Source: Carnegiea gigantea
Taxonomy: Eukaryota > Streptophyta > Magnoliopsida > Caryophyllales > Cactaceae
Reading direction: 5' to 3'
NCBI GenBank assembly: GCA_029747015.1
Contig: JAKOGI010002738.1
Coordinates: forward strand, 1 to 64,000
DNA: 64,000 nt
In this document: piece by piece, positions 1 through 11,390 of the stretch
How positions within the stretch are numbered: the first letter of the stretch is position 1
Layout of the letters: each line of letters opens with the position of its first letter
Translations under genes and position numbers: made by a program
Notes under the pieces: model-generated
Databases searched by the model: none
Told to the model about the DNA's origin: nothing
What the model saw: only the letters and a program-made list of their open reading frames with translations

Positions 1-1367
1 GAGCTCGTTTATCGTTTATGTGTTTTGGAAGCAAACTCAATTTTCTCATAGTTGTATTTACATTTTGGACATTGATAATTCAGCTTTGAAATATATATAT
101 TGATCCTTATTGTCTTAAATTGAACATTATAATTCTTTATAATAAAATATATTTCAAACGAGTCCTGAGAATATTTGAATCATAAAAGCAAAAAAATACA
201 TTATGTCAAGGTTCGGTTAAACTTGAGCTCAACTCAGCCAAACCCAACTTGGTCAAAAGCTTGAATTGGACTCGATTTGACCAAAATAAGGTTGAGTTTT
301 GATTTACCTAGATTACTTATCAGCCAAACCAAACCTAGCCAATCTCAGGCTCGGCACAACTTGCTTGACTCCAACCCTAGTGATAATGAACATGCATGTT
401 AAGGAACAACTAAGACAAATTGACTAGGTATAATAGAAAGCATCCTCGTGTTTTCATCTAAGGCATACAAAATAAGCATAGTAATAGTAACATATGTGCT
501 CAATCTTTTAATTGTATTCCTAGCCTATAATATGCTACCTTTTTCTTATTTTTTTAATTAAAATTTCAAAAATTTTATATCTTTCGTTTTTATAGTTTTA
601 CTAAGACATTTTGTGATGCATCTCCCGAGGGTCTATGTTAATTAGGGTTCGGAAAAAGCTAAGCCAATTTCGCAAGTCCTCAGCCAAAGCTTGGTTCGAG
701 TTTGGTTTGACCAAAGCTTGACTTGGCTCGGTGGAGCTCGTTTATGTGTTTTGGAAGCAAACTCAATTTTCTCATAGTTGTATTTACATTTTGGACATTG
801 ATAATTCAGCTTTGAAATATATATATTGATCCTTATTGTCTTAAATTGAACATTATAATTCTTTATAATAAAATATATTTCAAACGAGTCCTGAGAATAT
901 TTGAATCATAAAAGCAAAAAAATACATTATGTCAAGGTTCGGTTAAACTTGAGCTCAACTCAGCCAAACCCAACTTGGTCAAAAGCTTGAATTGGACTCG
1001 ATTTGACCAAAATAAGGTTGAGTTTTGATTTACCTAGATTACTTATCAGCCAAACCAAACCTAGCCAATCTCAGGCTCGGCACAACTTGCTTGACTCCAA
1101 CCCTAGTGATAATGAACATGCATGTTAAGGAACAACTAAGACAAATTGACTAGGTATAATAGAAAGCATCCTCGTGTTTTCATCTAAGGCATACAAAATA
1201 AGCATAGTAATAGTAACATATGTGCTCAATCTTTTAATTGTATTCCTAGCCTATAATATGCTACCTTTTTCTTATTTTTTTAATTAAAATTTCAAAAATT
1301 TTATATCTTTCGTTTTTATAGTTTTACTAAGACATTTTGTGATGCATCTCCCGAGGGTCTATGTTAA
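1..1367. repeat. 726-bp tandem duplication (copies 1-641 and 734-1367)
   Basis: Bases from 19 onward reappear 726 bp downstream with essentially no differences by eye, up to the shared stretch ending at 641 and 1367. The first copy runs off the left edge of the window. The 92 bp between the copies (642-733) probably belong to the repeat unit and would precede copy one outside the window. Both copies end inside the first 28 bp of the gypsy LTR that starts at 1340 (tgatgcatctcccgaggg), so the duplication was made after that retrotransposon inserted. The near-identity suggests a recent event or an assembly duplication. Confidence 0.9.
643..1105. mobile_element. Possible short hAT-like non-autonomous element
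   Basis: The segment begins TAGGGTTCGG and ends CCAACCCTA, which gives a short inverted terminal match (TAGGGTT). The subterminal zones are rich in GGCTCGG/CTTGGTC-type words, as in many plant hAT miniature elements. The flanking octamers atgttaat and gtgataat agree at six of eight positions, an imperfect match to an 8-bp TSD. A second right end lies at 379 in the other copy of the tandem duplication. It has no coding capacity. The call is tentative because the terminal match is short. Confidence 0.3.
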
Positions 1368-3030
1368 AACTCAATTCAAGAGTAAAAGCTTAAAACCAAG
1401 AGAGAGTACAATCAAGAAAAACTCAAAGGAACGATACGTTATAAGCTAGTTGTGAGGCAGCAAAAACGTGAGGTAGAGGGTGGAATTTAGAATCAAGGGA
1501 TTCTAAATGAGAAAAGGAAAAGAAAGTTGATGTATCTTCAAGTGATTAAATGAAATCTCAAACCAGAATTCAAGTTTGCATGGCTTTGCAAACTGAACTT
1601 TGGCTAAGCTATCATGAAACCCGTGAGATAATCAATGGTAGATAGATAGTCTAAACCTTTGTTTGGATACAGAAACACCACCAAACTAAAGTTTAGTGCC
1701 CCTAAACTTGATTGAGATACAGAAACACCACTTAAACAAGTTTAAGACTACACTTGAACACCACCCTAACCGGTCTAGTTAAGGATAAGCAAGTTTAGTG
1801 TTTGAATGTGCAAAAGCACGAAAGTAAGAATGCTCTCAACTGGATTTTTGATTCAAAGTCTAATTTTTCTACCCATGGCCGAGAGTAGCTTATTAATACA
1901 AGCCTAGCAAGCATCTAAGCAAGTAAGCAAGCTCCTAAGGTTTCCTTCCTAGGGAGGAAACGTCTTAACCTAACCTAATCTCCACGGTTAGCACTAAACT
2001 GTGTACTAGCTGAATTAACTTAAGCTAATTACAATTAAAATCAAAAGAAAAGCAAGATAAATGATGTTTACAACCCTAATTACATATTATTAAGCCTAAT
2101 ATAATCAGATATCTAAGTTAAGCAAAGTAGAGTAGCCGTAAAGTGGTTTTACTTTTCGGCCAGCCAATCCGAACATGGAGACAACTTCCCTTCTCTTTTG
2201 CTTCTTATTGGTCCCTCCTTCCCAAGTGTTGATTTGCAGCATATGATTGTGTTCTAGAGACTTTGGGACGGGTGGGAAGCTAGCATGCAAGCAACCAAGC
2301 CAAAGGAAACCCACGGATGAAGGAAAATCTAGCTGTAGCTGCAAACCGGGTTTTAGGAGCAAAATGAACCCAGTATTCTACCTTCCTTAAACCCAACCAA
2401 AAGTGGTCATGATTCTGATTTCAGGCCATGGGGGAAAACCTTAGGGTGTGTACAAACCCCCCTGCAAAGAAATCAGGCTTAAACCATGTTTAATAGAAGA
2501 ATTCCACTAAAACACTTAACCGTGCAGTTGTGGATTAAAACTGATAGTTTGGACAAAATGCCTTGATCTCCTAACTTCGATTGTGCATGATTGGAATTTA
2601 ATGCTTGGACCTGAAAGTAGACATCTTGGGGAATCCAAAAAGGTAAAAATCCAAGACTTGAACCACAATTAAGCTTAAGAAATCACATACCCAAAACCGG
2701 GTACATTCTGGTTCCTCTGGATAGTTTGGATAGTTTGGATTTATTGGCTGTTTTGAGTGGGTTAATGAAGTCCAAATGAGATGAAACTTATTTTGCTGCA
2801 AAGCTGACTTCTTGAACTTCAAACCCAATGCAAAATATTAGACTTAAACCTCAAAGAGGCCTAAGTAATTAAGCTCTCAAAAACAGGTTTGTTGCTGGAA
2901 ACAACCCATGACCTGCTGCTTTATTTCTTAAACAAAGTATTGATGATTTATTCATACTTTGGCCAACAAAATAAAATTACCTCGACTAATTTGCTTCTCT
3001 AAATTAAGGGGCATGGAGGGATCTCCATCA
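1340..3030 (-). repeat. LTR (3' LTR of the short gypsy element)
   Basis: It starts tgatgcatctccc just after ttttg and ends ggagggatctccatca. It aligns over its whole length with 3866-5546. Small reading frames inside it (for example 2105-2362) have a partner in the other LTR only because the LTRs are copies, so I do not call them genes. Confidence 0.92.
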
Positions 3031-3045
3031 TCCTCCCCTTGTTGA
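3031..3045 (-). promoter_or_regulatory. Polypurine tract of the short gypsy element
   Basis: Read on the minus strand, AAGGGGAGGA directly abuts the LTR start TGATGGAG. That is the expected position and composition of the plus-strand DNA primer in reverse transcription. Confidence 0.8.
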
Positions 3046-3069
3046 AAAAAGATTTGCCCACAAATTAGT

Positions 3070-3720
3070 TTAGGTAATTACCTTCTCCTCTTGATTCAGT
3101 TCTGGCTGAAATAAAATCAGCCATGCAAACAAGTCTCTTTTGATCTTAGAGACCCTTTTCCTTTCACTCCCCTTGCTGGTTTGAAGAGTGTTTGTAAGGA
3201 ACTCTTTGGACTTGCCTTGAAGCACTTCGTCAAATGCTCTTAATTCAGAATGAGGAGCTTCTTGTAATGGTTCTCCACATCCAATAGGTATTTCCTCAGG
3301 AATTAAATGACAAAAGTTTTGTATGAGTGTTTTGGCTATGGGGTGAGTGGGTAAAGGATTTGCTGATTCATCTTTCACTCCCTTTTGATGGCTTGGAACT
3401 CTTCTCAAAATGAAGTGTTCTTCTTTACTAGCCTCTTCTACGACCTCCTCTTGAGTTTCCTCAAGTCCATGATCACTTTCATCTTCATTTTTTTCCTCAT
3501 TCTCTTCCTCCATTGCTGCCTCCCATTCAGCCAAGGTAATTATTTCCTTGTTGGGGTAGTCCGAGTATGTGTGACCAAGACCTTGGCACTTAAAACGCTT
3601 TATAGGGTTTAAAGGGCCGGGGTTAGGTCTATGTGGAGGGACTAGGCTTTTCCCGAACAGCAACTCATGCTGCCTCATGAGTGCATCAAATCTCTCACTC
3701 AAACTCATACTAGTACTCAT
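3070..3720 (-). CDS. Gag-like protein of a non-autonomous gypsy element (216 aa from the chosen ATG)
   Basis: This is the only sizeable frame between the LTRs. I start it at the ATG at 3718-3720 (MSTSMSLSERFDAL), although the frame stays open to 3900 through the primer site into the LTR. Near residue 40 is KRFKCQGLGHTYSDYP, which matches the plant gypsy gag zinc knuckle (usually CxxC, four residues, H, four residues, C) but lacks the first and last cysteines, so it probably no longer binds zinc well. It is followed by ITLAEWEAA, a phrase common just after the knuckle in gypsy gag, then a strongly acidic run. The rest, including PEEIP and a basic tail ERKRVSKIKRD, may be pol remnants fused by internal deletion. 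If translated, it could act in particle assembly. I cannot tell whether it is expressed. Confidence 0.65.
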   Translation of the reverse strand: MSTSMSLSERFDALMRQHELLFGKSLVPPHRPNPGPLNPIKRFKCQGLGHTYSDYPNKEIITLAEWEAAMEEENEEKNEDESDHGLEETQEEVVEEASKEEHFILRRVPSHQKGVKDESANPLPTHPIAKTLIQNFCHLIPEEIPIGCGEPLQEAPHSELRAFDEVLQGKSKEFLTNTLQTSKGSERKRVSKIKRDLFAWLILFQPELNQEEKVIT

Positions 3721-3845
3721 GATAATAGTAGCTAGGTACGATTTGTGTTTGGGCAGAATAGGATGAGTGTTTTTAGGAGTGTGTTTGAAAATGGATGGAT
3801 GAATGAATGTTGGAAGTGTGAGGGACGTACCAGGCCTAGGAGAAG

Positions 3846-3861
3846 CCAAGCTCTGATACCA
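3846..3861 (-). promoter_or_regulatory. Primer binding site for initiator tRNA-Met
   Basis: The minus strand reads TGGTATCAGAGCTTGG four bases after the LTR end. TGGTATCAGAGC is the standard plant primer site complementary to the 3' end of initiator tRNA-Met. It fixes the element's orientation as minus. Confidence 0.92.
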
Positions 3862-3865
3862 AAGT

Positions 3866-5546
3866 TGATGTATCTCCCAAGGGTCTATGCTAAAACTCAA
3901 TTCAAGAGCAAAAGCTTAAAACCAAGAGAGAGTACAATCAAGGAAAACTCAAAGGAATGGTACGTTATAAGCTGGTTGTGAGGCAGCAAAAACGTGAGGT
4001 AAGGCATGGAATTTAGAATCAAGGGATTCTAAATGAGAAAAGGAAAAGAAAGTTGATGTATCTTCAAGTGATTAAATGAAATCTCAAACCAGAATTCAAG
4101 TTTACATAGCTTTGCAAACTGAAATTTGGCTAAGCTATCGTGAAACCCGTGAGATAATCAATGGTAGATGGATAGTATAAACCTTTGTTTGAATACAGAA
4201 ACACCACCAAACTAAAGTTTAGGGCCCCTAAACTTGATTAAGATGCAGAAACACCACTTGAACAAGTTTAAGACTACACTTGAACACCACCCTAACTGGC
4301 CTAGTTAAGGATAAGCAAGTTTAGTGTTTGAATGTGCAAAAGCACAAAAGCGAGAATGCTCTCAACTGAATTTTTGATTGATTTATCTGCCCATAGCCGA
4401 GTGTAGCTTATTAATACAAGCCTAGCAAGCATCTAAGCAAGTAAGCAAGCTCCTAAGGTTTCCTTCCTAGGGAGGAAACGCCTTAACCTAAGCTAATCTC
4501 CACGGTTAGCACTAAACCGTGTACTAGCTGAATTAACTTAAGCTAATTATAATCAAAATGAAAAGGAAAGCAAGATAAATAATGTTTACAACCCTAATTA
4601 CATATTATTAAGCCTAATACAATCAGATATCTAAGTTAGGCAAAGTAGAGTAGCCATAAAGTGGTTTTACTTTTTGGCCAGCCAATCCGAGCATGGAGAC
4701 AACTTCCCTTCTCTTTTGCTTCTCATTAGTCCCTCTTTCCCAAATGTTGATTTGTAGCATATGATTGTGTTCTAGAGACCTTGGGACGTGGGAAGCTAGC
4801 ATACAAGCAACCAAGCCAAAGGAAACCCACGGATGAAGGAAAATCTAGCTGTAGCTGCAAACCGGGTTTTAGGAGCAAAATGAACCCGGTATTCTGCCTT
4901 CCTTACACCCAACCAAAAGTGGTCATGATTCTAATTTCAGGCCATGGGGGGAAACCTTAGGGTGTATGCAAACCCCCACTGTAAAGAAATTAGGCTTAAA
5001 CCATGTTTAAGTGGAAGAATTCCACTAAAACACTTAACCGTGCAGTTTTGGATTAAAACTGACAGCTTGGACAAAATTCGTTGATCTCCTAACTTCGATT
5101 GTGCATGATTGGAATTTAATGCTTGGACCTAAAAGTAGACATCTTAGGGAATCCAAAAGGTAAAAATCTAAGACTTAAACCACAATTAAGCTTAAGAAAT
5201 CACAGACCCAAAACTAGGTACATTCTGGTTCATCTGGGAAGTTTGGATAGCTTGGATTTATTGGCTGTTTTGAGTGGGTCAATGAAGTCCAAATGAGATG
5301 AAACTTATTTTGCTGCAAAGCTGACTTCTTGAACTTCAAACTCAATGCAAAATATTAGACTTAAACCTCAAACAGGCCTAAGCAATTAAGCTCTCAAAAA
5401 CGGGTTTGCTGTTAGAAACAACCTGTGACCTACTGCTTTATTTCTTAAACAAAGTGTGGATGATTTATTAACACTTTGGCCACAAAATAAAACTGCTTTG
5501 ACTGATTTTCTTCTCTAAATTAAGGGGCATGGAGGGATCTCTATCA
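3866..5546 (-). repeat. LTR (5' LTR of the short gypsy element)
   Basis: It starts tgatgtatctccc and ends ggatctctatca, followed by the TSD ttttg at 5547-5551. It is the partner of 1340-3030 and 10 bp shorter because of small indels. Transcription of the element would start within it on the minus strand. Confidence 0.92.
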
Positions 5547-5551
5547 TTTTG

Positions 5552-5976
5552 TTTTGTTTTTTATTAATTTTTGATAAAAGTTAATATAATAAAAATATAT
5601 GAAGAAGAAAACACTATGAATTTTTTTATCGATATGACTTGGTTAAAAAATTGAAATGAGTGAAAAAATTGTCAATCCTTATGTAAATAAGTAAAAATAC
5701 TTACAAAACAATGCACTTCATTTTTGAAGAAAAATTCTAATTAATTATGTGACGCATTAGATTCTAAATTTTTTTGTACATTAATTAAAAGGCTAAAAGA
5801 ATTAAAAATCAGTCAACCAATATAAGTCATAACAAGAAAACGGAATCAATCATTAACCGTGTGAAACATGATATGATAACAAGTAAAATAAATGACATAA
5901 GATGTCAAAAATTATGCCACAAATTACAAGCAAAATATCATGCCTCAGTGATTGAAGCTTCCAACTAAACTTACAC
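5552..5976. other. AT-rich intergenic DNA without recognisable features
   Basis: This is the original flank of the short gypsy insertion. It is very AT-rich with scattered homopolymer runs. I see no gene, repeat or terminal motif in it. Confidence 0.6.
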
Positions 5977-6300
5977 ACTACAACCAGTTAGCACCACTAC
6001 ATGTGGGCCTATGGGACACTAAGCATGCAACACTTTTATAAATGGTTGCATATTGGGTCACATTAATATCTAATGCAACAACAGGCAATAAGTGTTGCAA
6101 TGCGACATCTTTTATAAATGTTGCAATATTTTGAGTAAGAATGCAACACTTGTTGAAAAATGTTGTAATCAGAAACACAAATGCAAGATTCATTTAAAAA
6201 TCTTGCAATTTGGAGTAGAAATGCAACAGTATTTTGCAAATGTTGCATTTATAAGTATATTATCACAAGTGTTGCATTTATTAGACTATTAAAACAACTT
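5977..6300. mobile_element. Possible CACTA (En/Spm-like) terminal fragment with GTTGCA repeats
   Basis: The segment opens with CACTACAACCAG, resembling the CACTACAA terminus of plant CACTA transposons. It continues with about a dozen short direct and inverted copies of TGCAACAC/GTGTTGCA, several paired as small hairpins such as gcaacacttttataaatg. Subterminal arrays of this kind are typical of CACTA ends. The opposite terminus is not visible nearby. It may lie beyond the chromovirus inserted at 6480, or be lost. The short frames here are by-products of the repeats. Confidence 0.4.
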
Positions 6301-6479
6301 TAAAGACTATTATAGTTGAACGAATAGGTTATTCTCCAAGAAATTATCAATAAACACTATCAATAATAAATTATCTTTAAGAGATTTTTGAAAACACATA
6401 CTCCTGGGTGATCATAAGGGGGTTCAATTCAATTGAAATGTTAGATTAGTAGATTTTTCTCTAATTATTATCAATATAT

Positions 6480-9400
6480 TATAACACCCCCAACCCGAGG
6501 AGGAGTCACACCGCCAGGATTCCTAAAGGAAATCCCTAAGGCTTTTGAAGTTGAATAAGGGCATTAGCATTTAGTTAGATATTCTGGAATAAAACTGCAA
6601 GAGTTTCCCTTGTTTTTGCAACATTTCATGGCTTTAGCCTAGCTAAGGATACCTGCAAACTAGTAATAAGGCGAGAGAAGACATAAAGTGACTAGATTCA
6701 CCGCCACGGGCCACCCGCCGGGGGTACTAATAGTCAAACCAACTAATCACAAGGATTATAAAATTATATACAAAGGTACAGAGCCGACTATATGCTCACA
6801 CATTCAATGATGAGATTAAACAATTACAACATGCTAAAGCATCGAACACTTCACAACAACTATACAATTGAGATTGGTAAAAAGGCTGCTGACAGGTTGG
6901 CATCAAAATAACTCCAAAATATCCTTTATACGTGCTTAAACTGGACCTGGAAAGGGAATAAGGAGAGGGATGAGCTACTGCACGCTCAGTGAGTATTTCT
7001 TAACTCCATAAAAATCAAAACCATTTGCAGGCAATAATGATAAGTAACAATCACACAACATTTGTATATTACTAGCATATTAGGCAAAAATTGCCCCCAA
7101 AGAAGAATAATCACTCCTGAGTTTTATAATAGCCACTCAAGCTCGTTTCTAGACCCTTTACAACCAAACTTCCTTAATAATCAAGCATTTAGACACATGA
7201 GCAAGTAAGCAACAAGGATAGAGTAAAATGCTTTAAAATACGCATTTTGAAAATGCAGTGACTCATGTTATATTCAAAGAATAGTTTATAAATCACACTA
7301 GCCTCTTCAAGGCTCGTATTCTTTCTAAAAGTTCCTGAAATACCCACATTGGTAATAATTCAAATCATTTTCTGTTTTATCAGGAAAATATCTTCTCTTT
7401 TTAGGCATAAGATCTCATAATGTGCTAACTAGAGGAGATCGTCACTCGCCCTATGTGAGATCATCACTCATGCATCAAATTATCCCCGGGGTATAGCATA
7501 TTTTGGACCATTACTCTCGTTAGAGTCTTCTATGATTCCCACTTCTGGGTCTATCTCCCTAGGCATTAGGGTTCCCGCAAACCGGGTCTACTCCCTAATC
7601 GTTTGTCTACTCAAGCACTAATCTTAGCCATTAAAAATCATATTAAACCCTCATAGGTTATAAAAATAAGTCACTGTCATACACAGTAAGTTTCACCTTC
7701 AAGTTCATCATGAGTCATTTCTCTTTAATAGTTGCTCACTTAATTAAAATCATGCTTGTCTAGCAAAATAATCCATAACCCTACTGATGGTTTATGGTTC
7801 TTTCATTTTCAACATGAAAATCATAATGAGTCTACTAGCTCGCAATTCAAAACTTAAAGTAATTGGCTAGCATATGGCTCGAACTATGTTTCATAATAAA
7901 CACCTTGCCTTTTTTCAGTTCATTTCAATCCTTTTTTAAGCTCAAAGGAGACATAAATAAACAAAAGCCTTAAAACATTTTCAAACTCGCTACTAGTTCA
8001 CTTTTTAACTTTCTAAACCTATCGACTATTCAATTGGGTCATTCACTGAGTAGTTCGATGATTTAGGATCTTTTTAGGCTAGAAACATCTTAATAAACTA
8101 ACAGGCAACTGATGGATATTTAGAAACATTCGAAATTACGAAAGCAAGCTTTTAACAACCATTTCGAAGATTTCTAAGTTTACCAATCATTCATATAGCA
8201 TCATTTAGCAATTTCAAGAGGGTAGGGGTTCGCAAGTAGTACATTCATAACACTTTGCAGAAACAGTTTCAGCATAATCTACTTTAATATTCCAAACACT
8301 TCGCAATCAACGCGATTGCGATTAACATCAAACCCAAGCTCCCTCCTCATACAGCACCGACCACAAAAACCTTGAATCACTCGTTAGTTCCATCTCAAAC
8401 CATCCAACTACCAAACTCGGTTCAGTATCACAATAATTCAATCATTTAATTCACAAGCCAACATCCATAAGCGTAGCGTTTTTATGTAATCACCACAAAT
8501 AGAATATGAGCATATCCAAACTGATCTAGCAATAACATTTAGGCATAGTTCAGTTTGCTCCACAATTTCCTCAAATCGCCCAGTTAGCATCCTATGGGCA
8601 TACCATTCATATGCAACCTTCAAAACAGAATTTAGGCATAATAAAACTGAATTAACAACAACTTTAATGTATAATTTTGCTTGTTCCCCGATTCTCCAAA
8701 CTGACCGGTAGTGAAGTCACGCATCAACTCAACATGTAAGACTTCCAAATTAGCATCATCATCATATTTACCTAATTTCAGTTCGAATTCCTCCAATTAC
8801 TGATAATTAACTCAAATTCAATATGAACTAACCATAATCAGTAAAATTCGTTGAAATTAGTAATAATTAGGAGGAAGAGAAACCCTACCTCGATTCCAAG
8901 CTAGAGGCTCATTCAAAGGCTGCTAGGCTTGACTTTGAATGCTAGAAAAATCCAATTTTCGACCACCCTTCTTCACTGACCACACGAACAGATCCAGACC
9001 ATGTCTAATCCCACGCGAATCGAACCCTAAATTCAATCAAACGCTCACTCATTGACTTGAAGCTGTGGTGGATGTTTGGTGTTGCAAATCACTCCTAATT
9101 CAGAGAGATAATTGGGTAGCTAGAGACAAGCTTGCATGGCGAAGTTCGGGCATGTGTTCGGTGCTTCAAATCGCCACCAAACCCACCAAAAACATTGTGG
9201 TTCTTCTCTGATTTTGCCCAGATTTCCCACCAGAGGTTTGTTAGTTTCTAGGGAAGGTTGAATGAGGGGAAATGCAAGCTAGGTGAGGCGAAAATTGGAT
9301 GGAATTCATGTGCTTGAGCCATGTGTATGGAGGATAAGGAGATGAAGAAGATGAAGAGCAGAGAGAGAAAAGGATGGGGGCTCGGGGGGGGGTCGCATGC

Positions 9401-9891
9401 CGAGGAGGAGGAAAAGCCAGACTTAAGTCTGGTGGCACTTGTATGAAAATGTCCCTCGTCCCTTTTCCTTTTTTTTTTTTGGTTTCCAGCTTGCCCAATA
9501 ATTAACACCGCTAGTCTAATTTCGCACTTCAAACTCTATCCCGAATTGATAATACGATATTTCATCGATTATTCGTTCCCAAATATATCAATGTTCAATT
9601 TGATAAACAACGAAATTAATTCAAAGGTTGACAATCTAATCGTATTCGGGTTTCTACTTGATTTAGTATCCGTTAGTAATTCTTATTAACACTTATTAAA
9701 ATCATCAAAAATTTTCAAACTAGTAATAATATTATTATTAATAGCGACAATAATATTCTTTTTAATAAAATCATCGTTCATGCAAGCACATCAATAAATA
9801 TTTAACTCATATCATTTATAAAATACAATTTTATAACATCATAAGGTGGAACAGTCTGCTTAACGTAAAAATAAAGAATATGGGTATTACA
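6480..9891 (-). repeat. LTR (3' LTR of the Tekay-type element), 3.4 kb
   Basis: It is the partner of 14996-19988 once the hAT insertion is removed. Shared landmarks include cacgctcagtgag near 6980 and gagtagttcgatgatttagg near 8050. A GC-rich block near 9370-9430 lies close to the U3 start on the minus strand. The block also yields overlapping small frames (9241-9532) that I do not accept as genes. Confidence 0.92.
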
Positions 9892-9902
9892 CTCTCCCCC
9901 CT
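9892..9902 (-). promoter_or_regulatory. Polypurine tract of the Tekay-type element
   Basis: The minus strand reads AAGGGGGGAGAG immediately before the LTR start TGTAATACCC. Just upstream is the usual chromovirus pol end reading GRNSFKG. Confidence 0.85.
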
Positions 9903-9904
9903 TA

Positions 9905-11301
9905 AAAGAATTTCGTCCTCGAAATTGCTTACCTGGTGGAAATAAGGTTGGGTACTTCTCCTGCATTTCTTCTTCCGACTCCCAGGTCGCTTCAGCTATC
10001 TTGTGATGCTTCTAAAGCACTTTAACATAAGGAATACTCCTATTTCGGGCTTCTCCATTCTTTCCAATATTCAGATAGGTTCTTCCACATATGTGAGGTT
10101 CTCCTTAATCTGCAAGGGTTCATACTTCATGACATGGTCTGGATCCGAAACGTTCTTTCAGAGGCTGGATGCATGGAACACATCATGTATGCCTTGCAAT
10201 CAAGGCAGTAGGGCCAATCGATATGCGATCGGACCTATTCTTTGTAGAATCTCAAAAGGTCCAACGAATCTTGGGCTCAGTTTCCTTTTTTGGCCAAACC
10301 TTATGCTTCCCATGAGTTGGGAGACCTTCAAGAATATATAGTCCCCAACATTAAACTATAAAGGCCTTCTCCTGATTTCTGCATTACTCTTTTGCCTACT
10401 CTGGGCAGCCCGTAACCTTTGATGCACGTTTTTGATTTCTTCGATCGTTTGGTTGATCAATTCCACCTTAGAGGGTTCTCTTTCTCCTACTTCTTCCCAA
10501 CAAGTAGGAGCTCTACAACGTCGACCGTACAGTGCTTCAAAAGGAGCCATACCAATACTTACATGGTAGCTATTGTTGTACGCGAACTCAACCAGGGGTA
10601 AATTATGATCCCAGGTTCCTACGTACTCCAATGCACAGGCTCTTAACATATCTTCTAGAGTTTGAATATTCCTTTCAAATTGCCCATCTGACTAAGGGTG
10701 GAAGGTTGTACCCAGGCATAGTTCAGTTCCCATTGCCTCTTGGAATCTATGCCAGAACCTGGATATAAACTTAGTATCTCAATCTGACACTATGTTGAGG
10801 GGGTACTCCATGTAATCTGACTATTTCCTTGATGTATAAGTCCACTAATTGCTCAGAGGTAAAGGTGGTTTTCATGGCTAGGAAATGTGCAGCCTTGGTC
10901 AATCTGTCAACGACCACCCAAATACTATCATGTTGCTTGGTGGTTTTTGGCAATCCAGTAATAAAATCCATAGTGATGTGCTCCCATTTCCATACTGGAA
11001 TAGGTAAGGGCTGAATCAATCCTCTAGGTTTTTGGTGTTTACTCTTTACTCTTTAACATGTGAGGCAACGAGCAACATAATCTGCGATATCTCTTTTCAT
11101 CCCTATCCACCATAAATACGTCTTTAGGTCATGGTACATCTTGGTGCTCCCCGGATGGGTAGTGAGAGCTGAGTTATGTGCTTCTTTAAACAGCTCCTTC
11201 TTGACGTCTAGTACATTAGAGACGCATAATCCATTCCCATACCAAAGCACATCGTTTTGGATATGAAATTCCTTAATCCTTCCTTCTTCTACTCCCTTCA
11301 T
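9905..11301 (-). pseudogene. pol: integrase and C-terminal chromodomain (broken)
   Basis: Integrase inserts the element's cDNA into the chromosome, and the chromodomain is thought to steer it to heterochromatin. The minus strand first gives the histidine-cysteine zinc-binding region (ALTTHPGSTKMYHDLK, then CLTC) at 11053-11301. Next comes the catalytic core start MDFITGLPKT with VVDRLTKAAHF at 10771-11019, then FAYNNSYHVSIGMAPFEALY at 10356-10649. The tail at about 9915-10130 contains RNRSIPYVKVL and EATWESEEEMQEKYPTLF, a clear chromodomain. The frame changes or stops between these blocks, near 11040, 10770 and 10350, and a further stop splits the chromodomain before KHHKI. The frame 10003-10341 on the plus strand is a shadow of this region. 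Confidence 0.9.
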
Positions 11302-11390
11302 GATTTTTATAATCTCGGGGTCTTTCTTTTGGTTCTGCTTGATTTGTTCTTCTGGTGCTGCTTGATTTGTTCTATTAGTGGAGAGCTAAC

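Larger units (their letters stand above)
1340..5546 (-). mobile_element. Non-autonomous Ty3/gypsy LTR retrotransposon with a gag-like ORF only
   Basis: Two direct repeats of about 1.69 kb (1340-3030 and 3866-5546) begin TG and end CA and are flanked by the perfect 5-bp TSD ttttg (1335-1339 and 5547-5551). The internal region is only 835 bp. On the minus strand it starts with a tRNA-Met primer site (3846-3861) and ends with a polypurine tract (3031-3045). The internal region carries one gag-like frame and no recognisable reverse transcriptase, integrase or RNase H, so it would depend on a helper element. This matches the TR-GAG type of terminal-repeat retrotransposon with a gag frame described in plants, or an internal-deletion derivative of a full gypsy element. 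The two LTRs differ by many substitutions and small indels. Confidence 0.9.

Noticed and set aside
2105..4814. Similar small minus-strand frames at 2105-2362 and 4623-4814 as a conserved gene pair
   Set aside because: They are the same place in two LTR copies, so similarity is due to duplication. There is no known domain and the start differs.
9241..9532. Proline/serine-rich minus-strand frames, also at 19251-19628
   Set aside because: They lie in a GC-rich LTR block with a (GA)n run, overlap in several frames and change length between LTR copies.
10003..10341. 112-codon plus-strand frame
   Set aside because: It is antisense to the chromodomain and integrase tail of the Tekay-type element, which is clearly the real coding strand.
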